This document shows, in pieces, positions 36,201 through 45,294 of a stretch of 64,000 nt of DNA. The notes beneath the pieces are model-generated. The model had not been told where the DNA came from. It saw nothing but the letters and a program-made list of their open reading frames with translations, and did no database searches. The stretch spans positions 58,932 through 122,931 of the forward strand of contig CAKTOH010000005.1 in the NCBI GenBank assembly GCA_934589705.1, given 5' to 3'. Source of the stretch: an uncultured Oscillospiraceae bacterium (lineage in GTDB: Bacteria; Bacillota; Clostridia; Oscillospirales; Oscillospiraceae). Numbering within the stretch: position 1 is the first letter of the stretch; the number at the start of each line of letters is the position of its first letter. The position numbers and the translations under genes were made by a program.

Positions 36201-36632
36201 AGCATCGGCAATACCGGCAACACCGGTACCGGCGGCTTCACCACCACCGGCTACAAGTACAAGGGCAAGGTCATCAACGCCAACACCGTCAATGTCCGTG
36301 CCACCGCCTCCACCTCCGCAAGCGTTACCACCCAGCTGAAGAACGGCGCGGCTCTGGTCATCTACGAGACCACCATCGCCGAGAACATGGCCTGGGGCCG
36401 CTGCGACGCAGGCTGGATCTACCTGTACTATGTGGATCTGGATCCTGCCGGCAACAACGGTGCCGTGGATGCCCGTGTGGTCTACAATGACAACACCGTG
36501 GTTTACACCGACATCAACAAGACCGCCACTGCCGGAACCTACGCCAGAATGTCTGTTGTGGACATCTACGAGCAGGTGGGCAAGATGGTCAGAACCGACC
36601 TGGGCTGGGTCAGCACCGACGATCTGCTGTAA
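33210..36632 (+). CDS. Large secreted protein: lysozyme-like head, InlB B-repeat, many SH3b repeats
   Basis: 1140 residues. Signal peptide MKKRFACALLALVLLVSLVPVTTMA. Residues ~30-185 resemble the GH24 phage-lysozyme fold (VGYGT, LTQNQHDALVVFSHGYG), but the usual catalytic Glu position (LIKxFEG in relatives) reads VLKQLTTF. Residues ~190-265 match an InlB/Listeria-Bacteroides B-repeat (VTYDANGGK...LLGWYTDPTGGE...LYAHWQ). The rest holds about nine bacterial SH3 repeats with recurring VNVR/LKVRK, GxxWGR and GWIxLDY patterns, for example at 720-775 and 1010-1075, separated by Thr/Gly/Ser-rich linkers. Probably an abundant wall-binding or adhesive protein. AAAGGAG precedes the ATG. Confidence 0.85.
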   Translation: MKKRFACALLALVLLVSLVPVTTMAADQKISEAAITVLKQLTTFKKECYYVAGSEYRVGYGTVCQEEHHFDSYGVPKASENKHTITEKKADAALRTYLAELDKKVNSFASDNKLSLTQNQHDALVVFSHGYGTSWMSGTGALKSAILSKAGVNEMLNVMQSLNDKQYNRHQVEVNMYCNGKYSNTIPSNFAYVTYDANGGKIAQGNGSTYKMRYDASTSADHISATYGSNKLLGWYTDPTGGEWMPKLNADCAGKTLYAHWQVAGNTGEDAKYTLKVSQLASTTVYIAAEVKPTELKDANGKTVKVSGDVEITKDCLDANGTRWGYVDSAGGWVKITTPKTDSVAGNVIATATVSYNGYLNVRDSAGTDGKIVGALAKSATVDIYEIKTVNGHRWGKCDKGWICLTYTTLKEVSGKTITDTGASAYAFTGSVSADVTVYTAPGDASAKVAHKDAQGNIYDYVPKDTNITISSLSVGSYGAQKATWAKITWKNPEKDKNGKDTTAVRSGWIAIAMTGDAVGDDNGFHVDLDPVMYTVVSDTTNVRKNAGDGAEFAFTLSKDVEVEVSKIRLVGENIWGKMTVKKAIESDNVGNKTGWINLASKYVKRTNEIKIEEDTKDSDDHDTGLIATVINTDVVKVRKTGALYGAVIGSLNRGTTVRVWEAKKDKSWYKLDTNQNGTYDYNGDGWVSAKYLEVKEGTVGGNKTTTDSKGNTVTTDGTGTGVVANTYSGVNVRQGAGTGYAAVGKLLPGTTVQILELANGGKWGRTDKGWVCMDYITMVSYNPASSTTTADPSKGTAVDDLDKVDKTTTTAVYTGKIINTDGVTVFKEPINYDPSEVDAIAENTVRTLSNGAAVTIHELAEVTRTIKSDEDSFGGDKTYTTITSVTYWARTNDGWIIDPESNIQLTALDEKVHTLTGTDTLKVRKSGSQSAEVIDALKKGDQVSVTALNIEKDKVWGRIETDEGTGWIRLDYMSEGKYYVEEKKPEASNPTTPSTPSIGNTGNTGTGGFTTTGYKYKGKVINANTVNVRATASTSASVTTQLKNGAALVIYETTIAENMAWGRCDAGWIYLYYVDLDPAGNNGAVDARVVYNDNTVVYTDINKTATAGTYARMSVVDIYEQVGKMVRTDLGWVSTDDLL

Positions 36633-36642
36633 GGCCAAAGCC

Positions 36643-36677
36643 AATAACCCCACAGGGAGACCTGTGGGGTTATTTTT
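36643..36677 (+). terminator. Terminator of the SH3-repeat gene
   Basis: Perfect 14-bp stem (36643-36656 with 36661-36674), GAGA loop, T-run. From 36678 to 36931 I see no gene or repeat. Confidence 0.9.
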
Positions 36678-36931
36678 ATGAGGGTATGCCGCATAAATAT
36701 TCAAACCAGAACGCAACGACAGAAAACACCTGAGAAAAAACCGAAAAGCAGGCCCGTTCACAGGAAATGCTCTTTTCTGCCTGGGGGGAACAGACATCCT
36801 TCCAGGAAAAACCGGGAAGACGGGGTTATTGAGTGCTTTGTGAATAATGGCGGGAAATGGGCCGGATTTTCCCGGAAAAAGAGACATAATTCCGAAAAGT
36901 GCCGGGTTTTGGAAAAAGTGGGCTTTAGCCG

Positions 36932-36960
36932 TTGACAAATGAAGAGGAGGGGAGTATAAT
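36932..36960 (+). promoter_or_regulatory. Consensus promoter of the arginine cluster
   Basis: TTGACA (36932-36937), 17-nt spacer, TATAAT (36955-36960), upstream of argG. Confidence 0.9.
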
Positions 36961-36961
36961 C

Positions 36962-36999
36962 CTGTATTATTACTCAATTACTACTGTATATTATTCATT
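36962..36999. promoter_or_regulatory. Tandem ARG-box-like operators (ArgR)
   Basis: CTGTATTATTACTCA (36962-36976) and CTGTATATTATTCAT (36984-36998) read on the other strand as TGAGTAATAATACAG and ATGAATAATATACAG, close to the ArgR consensus TGAATAWWWATNCA. They are spaced about one and a half to two helical turns and lie just past the -10, where a bound repressor would block argG transcription. Function is inferred. Confidence 0.65.
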
Positions 37000-37014
37000 T
37001 GGAGGCTGTATATC

Positions 37015-38238
37015 ATGAATAACAAAGAATCTGTCAAGAAGATCGTTCTGGCTTACTCCGGCGGTCTGGATACTTCCATCATCATTCCCTGGCTGAAGGA
37101 GAACTACAACGACCCGGAGATCATCGCCGTGGCCGGCAATGTGGGTCAGGCCGATGAGCTGGAGGGTCTGGAGGCCAAGGCGCTGGCCACCGGTGCCAGC
37201 AAGCTGATCGTTGCCGACCTGGTGGACGAGATGGTGGAGGAGGTCATCATCCCCTCCGTGAAGATGGATGCCAAGTACGAAACCTATCTGCTGGGCACCG
37301 CCTTTGCCCGCCCCGTCATCGGCAAGAAGCTGGCGGAGATCGCCCTGGCGGAAGGTGCCGACGCCATCTGCCACGGCGCTACCGGCAAGGGCAACGACCA
37401 GGTTCGGTTCGAGCTGGCAATCAAGCGGTTCGCTCCCAACATCAAGATCATCGCTCCCTGGAGAGAGTGGAACATCAAGTCCCGGGACGAGGAAATTGAC
37501 TATGCCGAGGCCCATCATGTCCCTCTGAAAATCAGCCGGGAGACCAACTACTCCAAGGACAAGAACCTGTGGCACCTGAGTCACGAGGGCCTGGATCTGG
37601 AGGATCCCGCCAACGAGCCCAACTACGACAAGCCCGGTTTCCTGGAAATGGGCGTGTCCCCCGTGATGGCTCCCGACGTTCCCACCTATGTGACCATCGA
37701 CTTTGAGGCCGGTGCCCCTGTGGCCGTGGACGGCGAGAAGATGAAGGCCTCCAAGATCATCGAGAAGCTGAACAAGCTGGGCGGTGCCAACGGCATCGGC
37801 ATCATCGACATCGTGGAGAACCGGCTGGTGGGTATGAAGGATCGGGGCGTATACGAGACTCCCGGCGGCACCATCCTGTACTTTGCCCACGAGCAGCTGG
37901 AAATGCTCACCGTGGACAAGGACACCCTGCATGTCAAGCAGAAGCTGGCCGTGGATTACGCCGACCTGATTTACAACGGCAAGTGGTACTCCCCCTTGCA
38001 GGAGGCGCTGACCGCCTTTGCCAACGAGAGCAACAAGTATGTCACCGGCTCCGTGAAGCTGAAGCTCTACAAGGGCAATATCATCCCCGCCGGCACCACT
38101 TCTCCCTACTCCCTGTATTCCGAGAATCTGGTGACCTTCGGCGAAAGCGACTACGACCAGAACCAGGCCGCCGGCTTCATCAATCTGTGGGGTCTGCCCA
38201 CCAAGGTGCAGGCACTGCGGGAGCAGGGAAAACTGTAA
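37015..38238 (+). CDS. argG: Argininosuccinate synthase
   Basis: 407 residues. [22 protein letters not shown] is the ATP-pyrophosphatase loop, followed by [14 protein letters not shown] and the citrulline/aspartate-binding region. It joins citrulline and aspartate using ATP. GGAGG lies 10 nt before ATG 37015. First gene of the arginine cluster, behind a consensus promoter and ARG-box-like sites. Confidence 0.97.
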   Translation: MNNKESVKKIVLAYSGGLDTSIIIPWLKENYNDPEIIAVAGNVGQADELEGLEAKALATGASKLIVADLVDEMVEEVIIPSVKMDAKYETYLLGTAFARPVIGKKLAEIALAEGADAICHGATGKGNDQVRFELAIKRFAPNIKIIAPWREWNIKSRDEEIDYAEAHHVPLKISRETNYSKDKNLWHLSHEGLDLEDPANEPNYDKPGFLEMGVSPVMAPDVPTYVTIDFEAGAPVAVDGEKMKASKIIEKLNKLGGANGIGIIDIVENRLVGMKDRGVYETPGGTILYFAHEQLEMLTVDKDTLHVKQKLAVDYADLIYNGKWYSPLQEALTAFANESNKYVTGSVKLKLYKGNIIPAGTTSPYSLYSENLVTFGESDYDQNQAAGFINLWGLPTKVQALREQGKL

Positions 38239-38259
38239 TCGATAGAGAAAACCATTGCG

Positions 38260-38309
38260 ATGCTGAATGCGAAACCCGGGGCATTGTGCTCCGGGAACGC
38301 ATTTAGCAT
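38260..38309 (+). repeat. Long hairpin in the argG-argH spacer
   Basis: ATGCTGAATGCG (38260-38271) pairs with CGCATTTAGCAT (38298-38309), with an inner CCCGG/CCGGG stem. There is no T-run, so it may be an mRNA-stability element or a palindromic repeat. Confidence 0.6.
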
Positions 38310-38345
38310 TTCGCATTACAACGAAAGAAGTACGAGGACAGGATT

Positions 38346-39719
38346 ATGGAAAAAATGTGGGCCGGACGGACCTCCGGCAAAACCGACAGCATTGCGGACG
38401 ATTTCAATTCCTCCATCCACTTTGACTGCCGGATGTACCGACAGGATATCACCGGCTCCATGGCCCATGCCGCCATGCTGGGCGCCCAGGGCATCATCGC
38501 CCAAAAGGAGGCCGAGCAGCTCATCGACGGCCTTCAGGGAATTCTGGACGACCTGGATTCCGGCAAGCTGGCATTTGACTTCGGCTGCGAGGATATCCAC
38601 ATGTTCGTCGAGCAGGTGCTGACCCAGCGGCTGGGGGATGTGGGCAAGAAGCTTCACACCGCCAGAAGCCGGAACGACCAGGTGGCTCTGGACCTGCGGA
38701 TGTATCTGCGTGCCGAAATTGACGAGATCACCGGTCTGGTAAAGGAGCTTCTGGAAGCGGTGGTCGCCCAGGCCGAGGCCAACAAAACCGTGATTCTCCC
38801 CGGCTACACCCATTTGCAGCGGGCACAGCCCATCCTGTTTTCCCACCACCTTCTGGCTTACGCCATGATGCTCCTGCGGGATATGGACCGGCTGTCCGAC
38901 TGCCGGAAGCGGATGAACGTGTCTCCCATCGGCTCCTGCGCATTGGCCGGAACCACCTACGACACCGACCGGGTGTTCGAGGCCAGGCAGCTGGGCTTTG
39001 ACGATGTGGCGAGAAACTCCATCGACGGTGTGTCCGACCGGGATTTCTGCGTGGAGCTGCTGGGGAGCCTTTCCACCCTGATGATGCACCTGTCCCGGTT
39101 TTCCGAGGAGGTCATTCTCTGGGCCAGCTGGGAATTCAAATTTGTGGAGCTCAGCGATGCCTACACCACCGGCTCCTCCATCATGCCCCAGAAGAAGAAT
39201 CCGGACATGGCGGAGCTGGTGCGGGGCAAGACTGGCCGGGTCTACGGCGACCTGATGGCCATGCTTACCACCCTGAAGGGTCTGCCTCTGGCCTACAACA
39301 AGGATATGCAGGAGGACAAAGAGGCGGTCTTCGACGCTGTGGACACCGTGAAAATGTGCCTGAAGGTCTTCGCTCCCATGATTGCCACCATGACCACTCG
39401 CCCGGACAATATGAAAAAGGCGGCTCAGGGGGGCTTCATCAACGCCACCGATCTGGCGGATTATCTGGTGAAGAAGGGAATGCCCTTCCGCAGTGCCTAT
39501 AAGATTTCCGGCCAATTGGTTGCCAAGTGTATCGCCGAAGGCTGTGTGCTGGAGACGCTGCCCCTGTCAGTCTACAAGCAGTATTCTGAGCTCTTTGACG
39601 AAGACCTGTACCAGGACATTGATCTTCTCACCTGCGTGGAGAAGCGGATTTCCCTGGGCGGCACCTCCGTGCCCTCGGTGGAGGCTCAGATTGCCTATGT
39701 GAAGGAGCGGCTGGCATGA
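38346..39719 (+). CDS. argH: Argininosuccinate lyase
   Basis: 457 residues. HTARSRNDQVALDLRMYLR and the signature GSSIMPQKKNPDMAEL of the fumarase/aspartase superfamily are intact, with TPGYTHLQRAQP-type sequence (LPGYTHLQRAQPILFSHHL). It splits argininosuccinate into arginine and fumarate. The stop overlaps the argC start (ATGA). Confidence 0.97.
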   Translation: MEKMWAGRTSGKTDSIADDFNSSIHFDCRMYRQDITGSMAHAAMLGAQGIIAQKEAEQLIDGLQGILDDLDSGKLAFDFGCEDIHMFVEQVLTQRLGDVGKKLHTARSRNDQVALDLRMYLRAEIDEITGLVKELLEAVVAQAEANKTVILPGYTHLQRAQPILFSHHLLAYAMMLLRDMDRLSDCRKRMNVSPIGSCALAGTTYDTDRVFEARQLGFDDVARNSIDGVSDRDFCVELLGSLSTLMMHLSRFSEEVILWASWEFKFVELSDAYTTGSSIMPQKKNPDMAELVRGKTGRVYGDLMAMLTTLKGLPLAYNKDMQEDKEAVFDAVDTVKMCLKVFAPMIATMTTRPDNMKKAAQGGFINATDLADYLVKKGMPFRSAYKISGQLVAKCIAEGCVLETLPLSVYKQYSELFDEDLYQDIDLLTCVEKRISLGGTSVPSVEAQIAYVKERLA

Positions 39720-40633
39720 CCAAGGTATTCATTGACGGAAGTGCCGGGACCACCGGCCTGCGGATTTGGCAGCGGCTGGCGGGAAGAAAAGACTTGACGC
39801 TCGTTACCCTGCCGGAGGAACTTCGCAAGGACTTGAACGCCCGGAAGGATGCCCTGAACGGGGCGGATGTGGCCTTCCTGTGCCTGCCGGACGCCGCGGC
39901 CATTGAGGCGGTTTCCTTGATCAAAAGCGATCATGTGGCGGTGATCGACACCTCCACTGCCCACCGGGTCAGCCCCGACTGGGACTATGGCTTTCCGGAG
40001 CTGTCTTCCGAGCACCGGGCGGCAATTGTGAATTCCAAGCGGGTAGCCAATCCCGGCTGCCACGCCAGCGGCTTTATCGCCGGGGTGTATCCTCTGGTGA
40101 AAAGCGGCGTGATTTCCGCCGATTTTCCCCTGACGGCTTACTCTCTCACCGGCTACTCCGGCGGCGGCAAGAAGATGATCGCGGAATACGAGGACGAGAA
40201 CCGGGATCCCCGGCACGAAAGCGACCGGATCTACGCCACAAGTCTGACACATAAGCATCTGCCGGAAATGCGGATGATATGCGGCCTGACGAAAAAGCCG
40301 GTGTTTTCCCCGATTGTCGGGGACTTTTATGCCGGAATGGCAACCTCTGTGCTGCTGCCCAGCGTAGATGCCCAGAGAGCCTGGGAGGCACTGAGCGATC
40401 ACTACGCCGGTCAGAAGCTGGTGAGCGTGGCCCCTCTGGGCGGCGACGAGCCAGTGATTTACGCCAATACCTACGCCGGAAAGGACACCATGCGCATTCA
40501 GGTCAGCGGGCAGCAGGATCAGTGCATGGTCACGGCGATTTTTGATAACCTGGGCAAGGGAGCCTCCGGCGCGGCGATTCAGAATATGAATCTGCTGCTG
40601 GGTCTGGAGGAAACCACCGGGCTGTCTTTGTAA
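39716..40633 (+). CDS. argC: N-acetyl-gamma-glutamyl-phosphate reductase (type 2)
   Basis: 305 residues, the shorter class of ArgC. The N-terminal dinucleotide loop FIDGSAGTTGLRI and the catalytic Cys C115 in NPGCHASGF are present, as is a KHLPEM-type His. It reduces N-acetylglutamyl phosphate with NADPH. Overlaps argH by 4 nt. The 167-bp repeat follows directly and separates argC from argJ. Confidence 0.95.
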   Translation: MTKVFIDGSAGTTGLRIWQRLAGRKDLTLVTLPEELRKDLNARKDALNGADVAFLCLPDAAAIEAVSLIKSDHVAVIDTSTAHRVSPDWDYGFPELSSEHRAAIVNSKRVANPGCHASGFIAGVYPLVKSGVISADFPLTAYSLTGYSGGGKKMIAEYEDENRDPRHESDRIYATSLTHKHLPEMRMICGLTKKPVFSPIVGDFYAGMATSVLLPSVDAQRAWEALSDHYAGQKLVSVAPLGGDEPVIYANTYAGKDTMRIQVSGQQDQCMVTAIFDNLGKGASGAAIQNMNLLLGLEETTGLSL

Positions 40634-40800
40634 TACTGAACTCCAATTAAAATCTTTAAAAAAGATTTTAATTGCCTGAAGGGCATGGAGTTCATATGAG
40701 ACTTGTTTTGTGATTTCTTTCCTTATAAATCACAAAACAGGCAGCGCCGTCAGGCGATGCCTTCCTGATTAAAATTAAGATTTTAATCAGGAAATAGTAT
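40634..40800 (+). repeat. 167-bp multi-hairpin repeat, copy 2
   Basis: By eye identical to the copy at 60124-60290 over the full length. It is preceded by A, so the ends read ATACT...AGTAT. It fills the argC-argJ gap: argC stops right before it, and the argJ start is 17 nt after it. Confidence 0.92.
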
Positions 40801-40817
40801 AAGAGAAGGAGAAACGT

Positions 40818-42032
40818 ATGAAGGTAATCGAAGGCGGCGTTTGCGCCGCGAAGGGCTTTCTGGCAAACGGTGTCCACTGCGGCATCCGGAAGAATCACAG
40901 CAAGAAAGACCTGTCCCTGATTTTCAGCACCGTTCCGGCCAGTGCCGCGGCGGTGTATACCACGAATCTGGTCAAGGGTGCGCCGCTGACCGTGACGAAA
41001 AAGCATATCGCGGACGGTACTGCCCAGGCGGTGATCTGCAACAGCGGCAACGCCAACACCTGCAACGCAAACGGCATCGAAATTGCCGAGGAAATGAGCG
41101 CCCTGGCGGCTTCTGCTCTGGGCATTGCCGCTGACGATGTGGTGGTAGCTTCCACCGGCGTCATCGGCCAGCCTCTTTCCATCGACCCCATTGCGGCGGG
41201 CCTGCCGGAGCTGGTGGCGGGACTGTCCGACAACGGCAGCGGAACCGCCGCCGAGGGCATTATGACCACCGACACCGTCCGGAAAGAGGTTGCCGTGGAG
41301 TTTACCCTGGGCGGAAAAACCTGCCGCCTGGGCGGCATTGCCAAGGGCAGCGGCATGATTCATCCCAACATGGCCACCATGCTGGTGTTTCTGACCACCG
41401 ACGCGGCCATTTCTCCCGCCATGCTTCAGAAGGCTCTGTCCGGGGACATTGCGAATACCTTCAACATGCTCTCCATTGACGGCGATACCTCCACCAACGA
41501 CATGGTGACCATCCTTGCCAACGGCCTGGCAGGGAACCCGGAAGTGACGGCGGAAGGGGAGGACTTTACCGCCTTTATGCAGGCGCTCAACTCCGTGACC
41601 ATCGCCCTGTGCCGGAAGATCGCCGGGGACGGCGAGGGCGCTACCAAGCTCTTAGAGTGCAAGGTCACCGGCGCTGCCGATCTGGCCACTGCCAAGACCG
41701 TTGCCAAGAGCGTCATCTGTTCCAGTCTGCTGAAAGCCGCCATGTTCGGCGCGGACGCCAACTGGGGTCGGGTGCTGTGCGCCATCGGCTACAGCGGCGC
41801 GGACGTGGACGTGCACAAGGTGGACGTGGCCTTCTCCAGCCCGGCGGGCACGGTGGCCGTCTGCAAGGACGGCGCAGGTCTGGACTTTTCCGAGGAAATC
41901 GCAAAGCAGGTGCTTCTGGAAAAGGAAATCGAAATTCTGGTGGAGCTGAACAGCGGCGACGCCGTCTCCACCGCCTGGGGCTGTGATCTGACCTATGACT
42001 ATGTCAGAATCAACGGCGACTACCGCACCTGA
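40818..42032 (+). CDS. argJ: Bifunctional ornithine acetyltransferase / N-acetylglutamate synthase
   Basis: 404 residues. The autocleavage site MATMLVF has the nucleophile Thr at 187 after Ala186; upstream STVPASAAAVYTTN and AEGIMTTDT are family blocks. It transfers acetyl from N-acetylornithine to glutamate and, in bifunctional forms, also uses acetyl-CoA. No separate argA or argE is nearby, which fits the cyclic pathway. AGAAGGAGAAACGT precedes the ATG. Confidence 0.96.
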   Translation: MKVIEGGVCAAKGFLANGVHCGIRKNHSKKDLSLIFSTVPASAAAVYTTNLVKGAPLTVTKKHIADGTAQAVICNSGNANTCNANGIEIAEEMSALAASALGIAADDVVVASTGVIGQPLSIDPIAAGLPELVAGLSDNGSGTAAEGIMTTDTVRKEVAVEFTLGGKTCRLGGIAKGSGMIHPNMATMLVFLTTDAAISPAMLQKALSGDIANTFNMLSIDGDTSTNDMVTILANGLAGNPEVTAEGEDFTAFMQALNSVTIALCRKIAGDGEGATKLLECKVTGAADLATAKTVAKSVICSSLLKAAMFGADANWGRVLCAIGYSGADVDVHKVDVAFSSPAGTVAVCKDGAGLDFSEEIAKQVLLEKEIEILVELNSGDAVSTAWGCDLTYDYVRINGDYRT

Positions 42033-42042
42033 GGAAAATGCC

Positions 42043-42906
42043 ATGGAGAATCTGCTTTCCAATCGGGAGCGGGCGGAGGTTCTGACCCAGGCCCTTCCTT
42101 ATATCAAGAAGTACAGCGGCAAGATCGTCGTCATCAAGTACGGCGGCAATGCCATGATCAACGAGCAGCTCAAGCAGCAGGTGATGGAGGACATCACCCT
42201 GCTGTGGCTCATCGGGGTCAAGGTGGTGCTGGTGCACGGCGGCGGCCCGGAGATCAGCGAAACCATGAAAAAGCTGGGTAAGCAGGCTCAGTTTGTCAAC
42301 GGCCTGCGGGTGACGGACAAGGAAACCGTGGACATCGTCCAGATGGTGCTGGCGGGGAAGGTCAATAAGACCTTAGTCAACCTTCTGCAAATGAAGGGCG
42401 GTCACGCGGTGGGTGTCAGCGGCATTGACGGCGGCATCATTGAGGCCGCCATGAAGGACGAGGCTCTGGGCTATGTGGGAAAAATCACCCGGATTCGCCC
42501 CCAGCCCATCACCGATCTTCTGGAAAAGAATTATATTCCTGTGGTGTCCACCGTGGCCAGTGACCGCCAAGGCAACACCTACAACATCAACGGCGACACC
42601 GCCGCCGCCTTCATCGCTGGCGCGCTGAACGCCGAGCGGCTGATTATGATGACGGATATTGCGGGAATCCTCCGGGACAAGGACGATCCCAGCACCCTGA
42701 TTCCGGCTCTGACGGTGTCGGAGGCCAGAAAGCTTTTCGATGAGGGCGTGATCTCCGGGGGTATGATTCCCAAGGTGGATTGCTGCATTGAGGCCATCGA
42801 GAAAGGCGTCAGGCATGTGGTAATTATGGACGGACGGGTGCCCCACTCCATTCTGATGGAGCTGCTTACCGACGAAGGCGCGGGCACCATGGTTATGGGG
42901 GATTGA
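42043..42906 (+). CDS. argB: Acetylglutamate kinase
   Basis: 287 residues. IVVIKYGGNAM, VVLVHGGGPEI, the NGLRVTDKET substrate region and GGMIPKVDCC are signatures. The ~20-residue N-terminal helix (MENLLSNRERAEVLTQALPYI) is the extension found in arginine-inhibited hexameric enzymes, suggesting feedback control. ATG 42043 has GAGGAAAA before it, and it lies 10 nt after argJ. Confidence 0.96.
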   Translation: MENLLSNRERAEVLTQALPYIKKYSGKIVVIKYGGNAMINEQLKQQVMEDITLLWLIGVKVVLVHGGGPEISETMKKLGKQAQFVNGLRVTDKETVDIVQMVLAGKVNKTLVNLLQMKGGHAVGVSGIDGGIIEAAMKDEALGYVGKITRIRPQPITDLLEKNYIPVVSTVASDRQGNTYNINGDTAAAFIAGALNAERLIMMTDIAGILRDKDDPSTLIPALTVSEARKLFDEGVISGGMIPKVDCCIEAIEKGVRHVVIMDGRVPHSILMELLTDEGAGTMVMGD

Positions 42907-42908
42907 CA

Positions 42909-44078
42909 ATGAACATTATGGATATGGACAAGGCCTATGTGGCCGGGACTTACAAGCGGTTTCCCGTGGAGATTGTCTCCGGAAAGGGCAGTCACGCGGT
43001 GGATTCCCAGGGCAAGACCTATGTGGACATGGGCTCCGGCATCGGCGTGACGGCTTTCGGCTACGGCGACGAAGCTTGGAAAGCGGCTGTCATCGAGCAG
43101 CTTGACAAGGTGCAGCACACCTCGAACCTCTACTACACCGAGCCCTGCGCCAAGCTTGCCAAGCTCCTGTGCGAGAAAACCGGCATGAAGAAGGTGTTCT
43201 TCGCCAATTCCGGTGCCGAGGCCAACGAGTGCGCCATCAAGGCGGCGAGAAAGTATTCCGCAGAGAAGAAGGGTGCGGACTGCTGCACCATCGTGACCCT
43301 TCAGAACAGCTTCCATGGCCGGACGCTGACCACCCTGGCGGCAACCGGACAGGATCATTTCCATGAGCTGTACCAGCCCTTGACGCCCGGCTTTGTCCAT
43401 GTGCCTGCCAACGACATTCAGGCGCTAAAGGACTGCGTGGCGAAGGTTAAGGTAGCGGGCATTCTTATGGAGGTTGTCCAGGGCGAGGGCGGCGTGCTGC
43501 CTCTGACTGCGGAATACCTGGCAGCGGCCAATAAGCTGGCTCACGAGCAGGATATCCCCCTTATGATGGACGAGGTGCAGATCGGCAACGGCCGCTCCGG
43601 CAAGCTCTACGGCTATATGAATTTTGACGTTCAGCCGGACATCGTGTCCACAGCCAAGGGCTTAGGCGGCGGCCTGCCCATCGGTGCCTGTCTGCTGGGG
43701 GAGAAGGTTCAGAATGTGCTGGGCTTCGGCGATCACGGCTCCACCTACGGCGGCAACCCGGTTTGCTGCGCCGGCGGCGTGAGCATCATCGGCAGACTGA
43801 CTGACGATTTCCTGGCGGAGGTGCAAAAGAAGAGCGCCTATGTTTTCGAGGCTCTCACCGGCGCTCCCGGCATTGAGTCCGTCACCGGCCTGGGACTGAT
43901 GATCGGCGTGAAGCCGGTGGCTCCCGCGGCGGAGGTCGTGAAAAAGTGCATGGAGCGGGGGGTGCTGTGCCTGACCGCGAAGAATAAGGTGCGGCTGCTG
44001 CCTGCCCTGAACATTCCCATGGAGGACTTGAAGTTTGCCGTAGAGACCATCCGGGCCGTGGCGGCGGAGCTGGCCTGA
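42909..44078 (+). CDS. argD: Acetylornithine aminotransferase
   Basis: 389 residues, class III PLP aminotransferase. [39 protein letters not shown] and the PLP Lys K250 in [14 protein letters not shown] are present. It makes N-acetylornithine from the semialdehyde. ATG 42909 lies 2 nt after the argB stop; a TTG two codons earlier is in frame but less likely. Confidence 0.95.
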   Translation: MNIMDMDKAYVAGTYKRFPVEIVSGKGSHAVDSQGKTYVDMGSGIGVTAFGYGDEAWKAAVIEQLDKVQHTSNLYYTEPCAKLAKLLCEKTGMKKVFFANSGAEANECAIKAARKYSAEKKGADCCTIVTLQNSFHGRTLTTLAATGQDHFHELYQPLTPGFVHVPANDIQALKDCVAKVKVAGILMEVVQGEGGVLPLTAEYLAAANKLAHEQDIPLMMDEVQIGNGRSGKLYGYMNFDVQPDIVSTAKGLGGGLPIGACLLGEKVQNVLGFGDHGSTYGGNPVCCAGGVSIIGRLTDDFLAEVQKKSAYVFEALTGAPGIESVTGLGLMIGVKPVAPAAEVVKKCMERGVLCLTAKNKVRLLPALNIPMEDLKFAVETIRAVAAELA

Positions 44079-44092
44079 CAGGAGGAAAACAT

Positions 44093-45076
44093 ATGGATTT
44101 GAAGGGTAAAAGCTTTCTGAAGCTGCTGGATCTGACCCCGGCGGAAATTGAGGGTCTGCTGGCTTTGGCCGCCAAGCTGAAGGCGGAAAAAAAGGCGGGG
44201 ATTCCCCATAAGCTCTGCGAGGGCAAGAACATTGTCCTGCTGTTTGCCAAGGATTCCACCCGCACCCGCTGCTCCTTTGAGGTGGCAGGCCACGACCTGG
44301 GAATGGGCGTGACCTACATCGGCTCCTCCGGCTCCCAGATGGGAAAGAAGGAGTCCATTGCCGATACCGCCCGGGTGCTGGGTCGGATGTACGACGGTAT
44401 TGAGTACCGGGGCTTCGCCCAGAATATTGTAGAAGAGCTGGCCAAATACGCGGGGGTACCCGTGTGGAACGGACTGACCAACGAGTACCATCCTACCCAG
44501 ATTCTGGCGGATTTTCTGACCATTCAGGAGCATTTCGGTTCTCTGAAGGGGAAAAAGCTGGTATATATGGGGGATGCCCGGTACAACATGGGCAATTCTC
44601 TCATGGTCGGCTGCGCCAAAATGGGAATGCACTTCGTGGCCTGCGCCCCGGAAAAATATTTCCCCAATCCGGCTCTGGTGAAAACCTGCCGGGACATTGC
44701 CATGGAAACCGGGGCGGTTATTGATCTCATTACCGACCCCATGGAGGCGGTAAAGGGCGCGGATGTGCTCTACACCGACGTGTGGGTGTCCATGGGCGAG
44801 CCGGACAGCGTCTGGCAGGAGCGGATCGAGGCCCTTTCTCCCTACCGGGTGACCATGGAGCTGATGAACGCCGCGGGGAAGCAGTGCCGGTTCATGCACT
44901 GCCTGCCGGCTTTCCACGATTTGAAGACCGTCATCGGCCAGCAGATCTACGATAAGTTTGGTATCGACTGCATGGAGGTCACTGACGAAGTGTTCGAAAG
45001 TGATCGCTCCATCGTCTTCGACGAGGCAGAAAACCGGATGCACACCATCAAGGCCGTCATGGCTGCTACTCTGTAA
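44093..45076 (+). CDS. argF: Ornithine carbamoyltransferase
   Basis: 327 residues. The carbamoyl-phosphate motif [11 protein letters not shown] and the ornithine-loop HCLPAFH are intact. It produces citrulline from ornithine. GGAGG precedes ATG 44093. Last gene of the cluster; carAB is not in the window. It is followed by a hairpin and a MITE-like repeat. Confidence 0.96.
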   Translation: MDLKGKSFLKLLDLTPAEIEGLLALAAKLKAEKKAGIPHKLCEGKNIVLLFAKDSTRTRCSFEVAGHDLGMGVTYIGSSGSQMGKKESIADTARVLGRMYDGIEYRGFAQNIVEELAKYAGVPVWNGLTNEYHPTQILADFLTIQEHFGSLKGKKLVYMGDARYNMGNSLMVGCAKMGMHFVACAPEKYFPNPALVKTCRDIAMETGAVIDLITDPMEAVKGADVLYTDVWVSMGEPDSVWQERIEALSPYRVTMELMNAAGKQCRFMHCLPAFHDLKTVIGQQIYDKFGIDCMEVTDEVFESDRSIVFDEAENRMHTIKAVMAATL

Positions 45077-45084
45077 CGGAAGAA

Positions 45085-45115
45085 GAACCGGGGCACCCAG
45101 CGGGTGTCCCGGTTC
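45085..45115 (+). terminator. argF hairpin, first copy
   Basis: 14-bp stem (45085-45098 with 45102-45115, one G-U), AGC loop, without a T-run. The same 28-nt hairpin core recurs at 45295. Confidence 0.6.
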
Positions 45116-45294
45116 AGCGTGTCAAAAAAGTCCGAAAGATACGTTGTCATTCCGAACCAGTCCGCAGACTGGTGTGGGAATCCCCCGATTGAACGTAAGA
45201 ACCGATGATTTAAGGACGAAAATGTTTGAAAATCAGGGGGATTGCCACGCCAGTGTGAGCACTGGCTCGCAATGACACGGTTTTTCGACAGCCT
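45116..45294. repeat. MITE/BIME-like element between duplicated hairpins
   Basis: 41-bp imperfect inverted arms: 45146-45186 (GTCATTCCGAACCAGT to GGGAATCCCCC) and 45235-45275 (GGGGGATTGCC to CTCGCAATGAC). Each arm contains its own ACCAGT/ACTGGT-type hairpin. A ~48-bp unique core lies between. Outer ends also show a weak inverted match (GTGTCAAAAAAG / TTTTTCGACAG). Confidence 0.8.

Noticed and set aside
36678..36935. 85-codon frame before argG
   Set aside because: Arg/Lys-rich, ends within the argG promoter region, no ribosome site.
33330..36977. 1215-codon open frame antisense to the SH3-repeat gene
   Set aside because: Caused by the strongly biased codon use of the sense gene; the product is low-complexity Gly/Val/Asp with no domain and no ribosome site.
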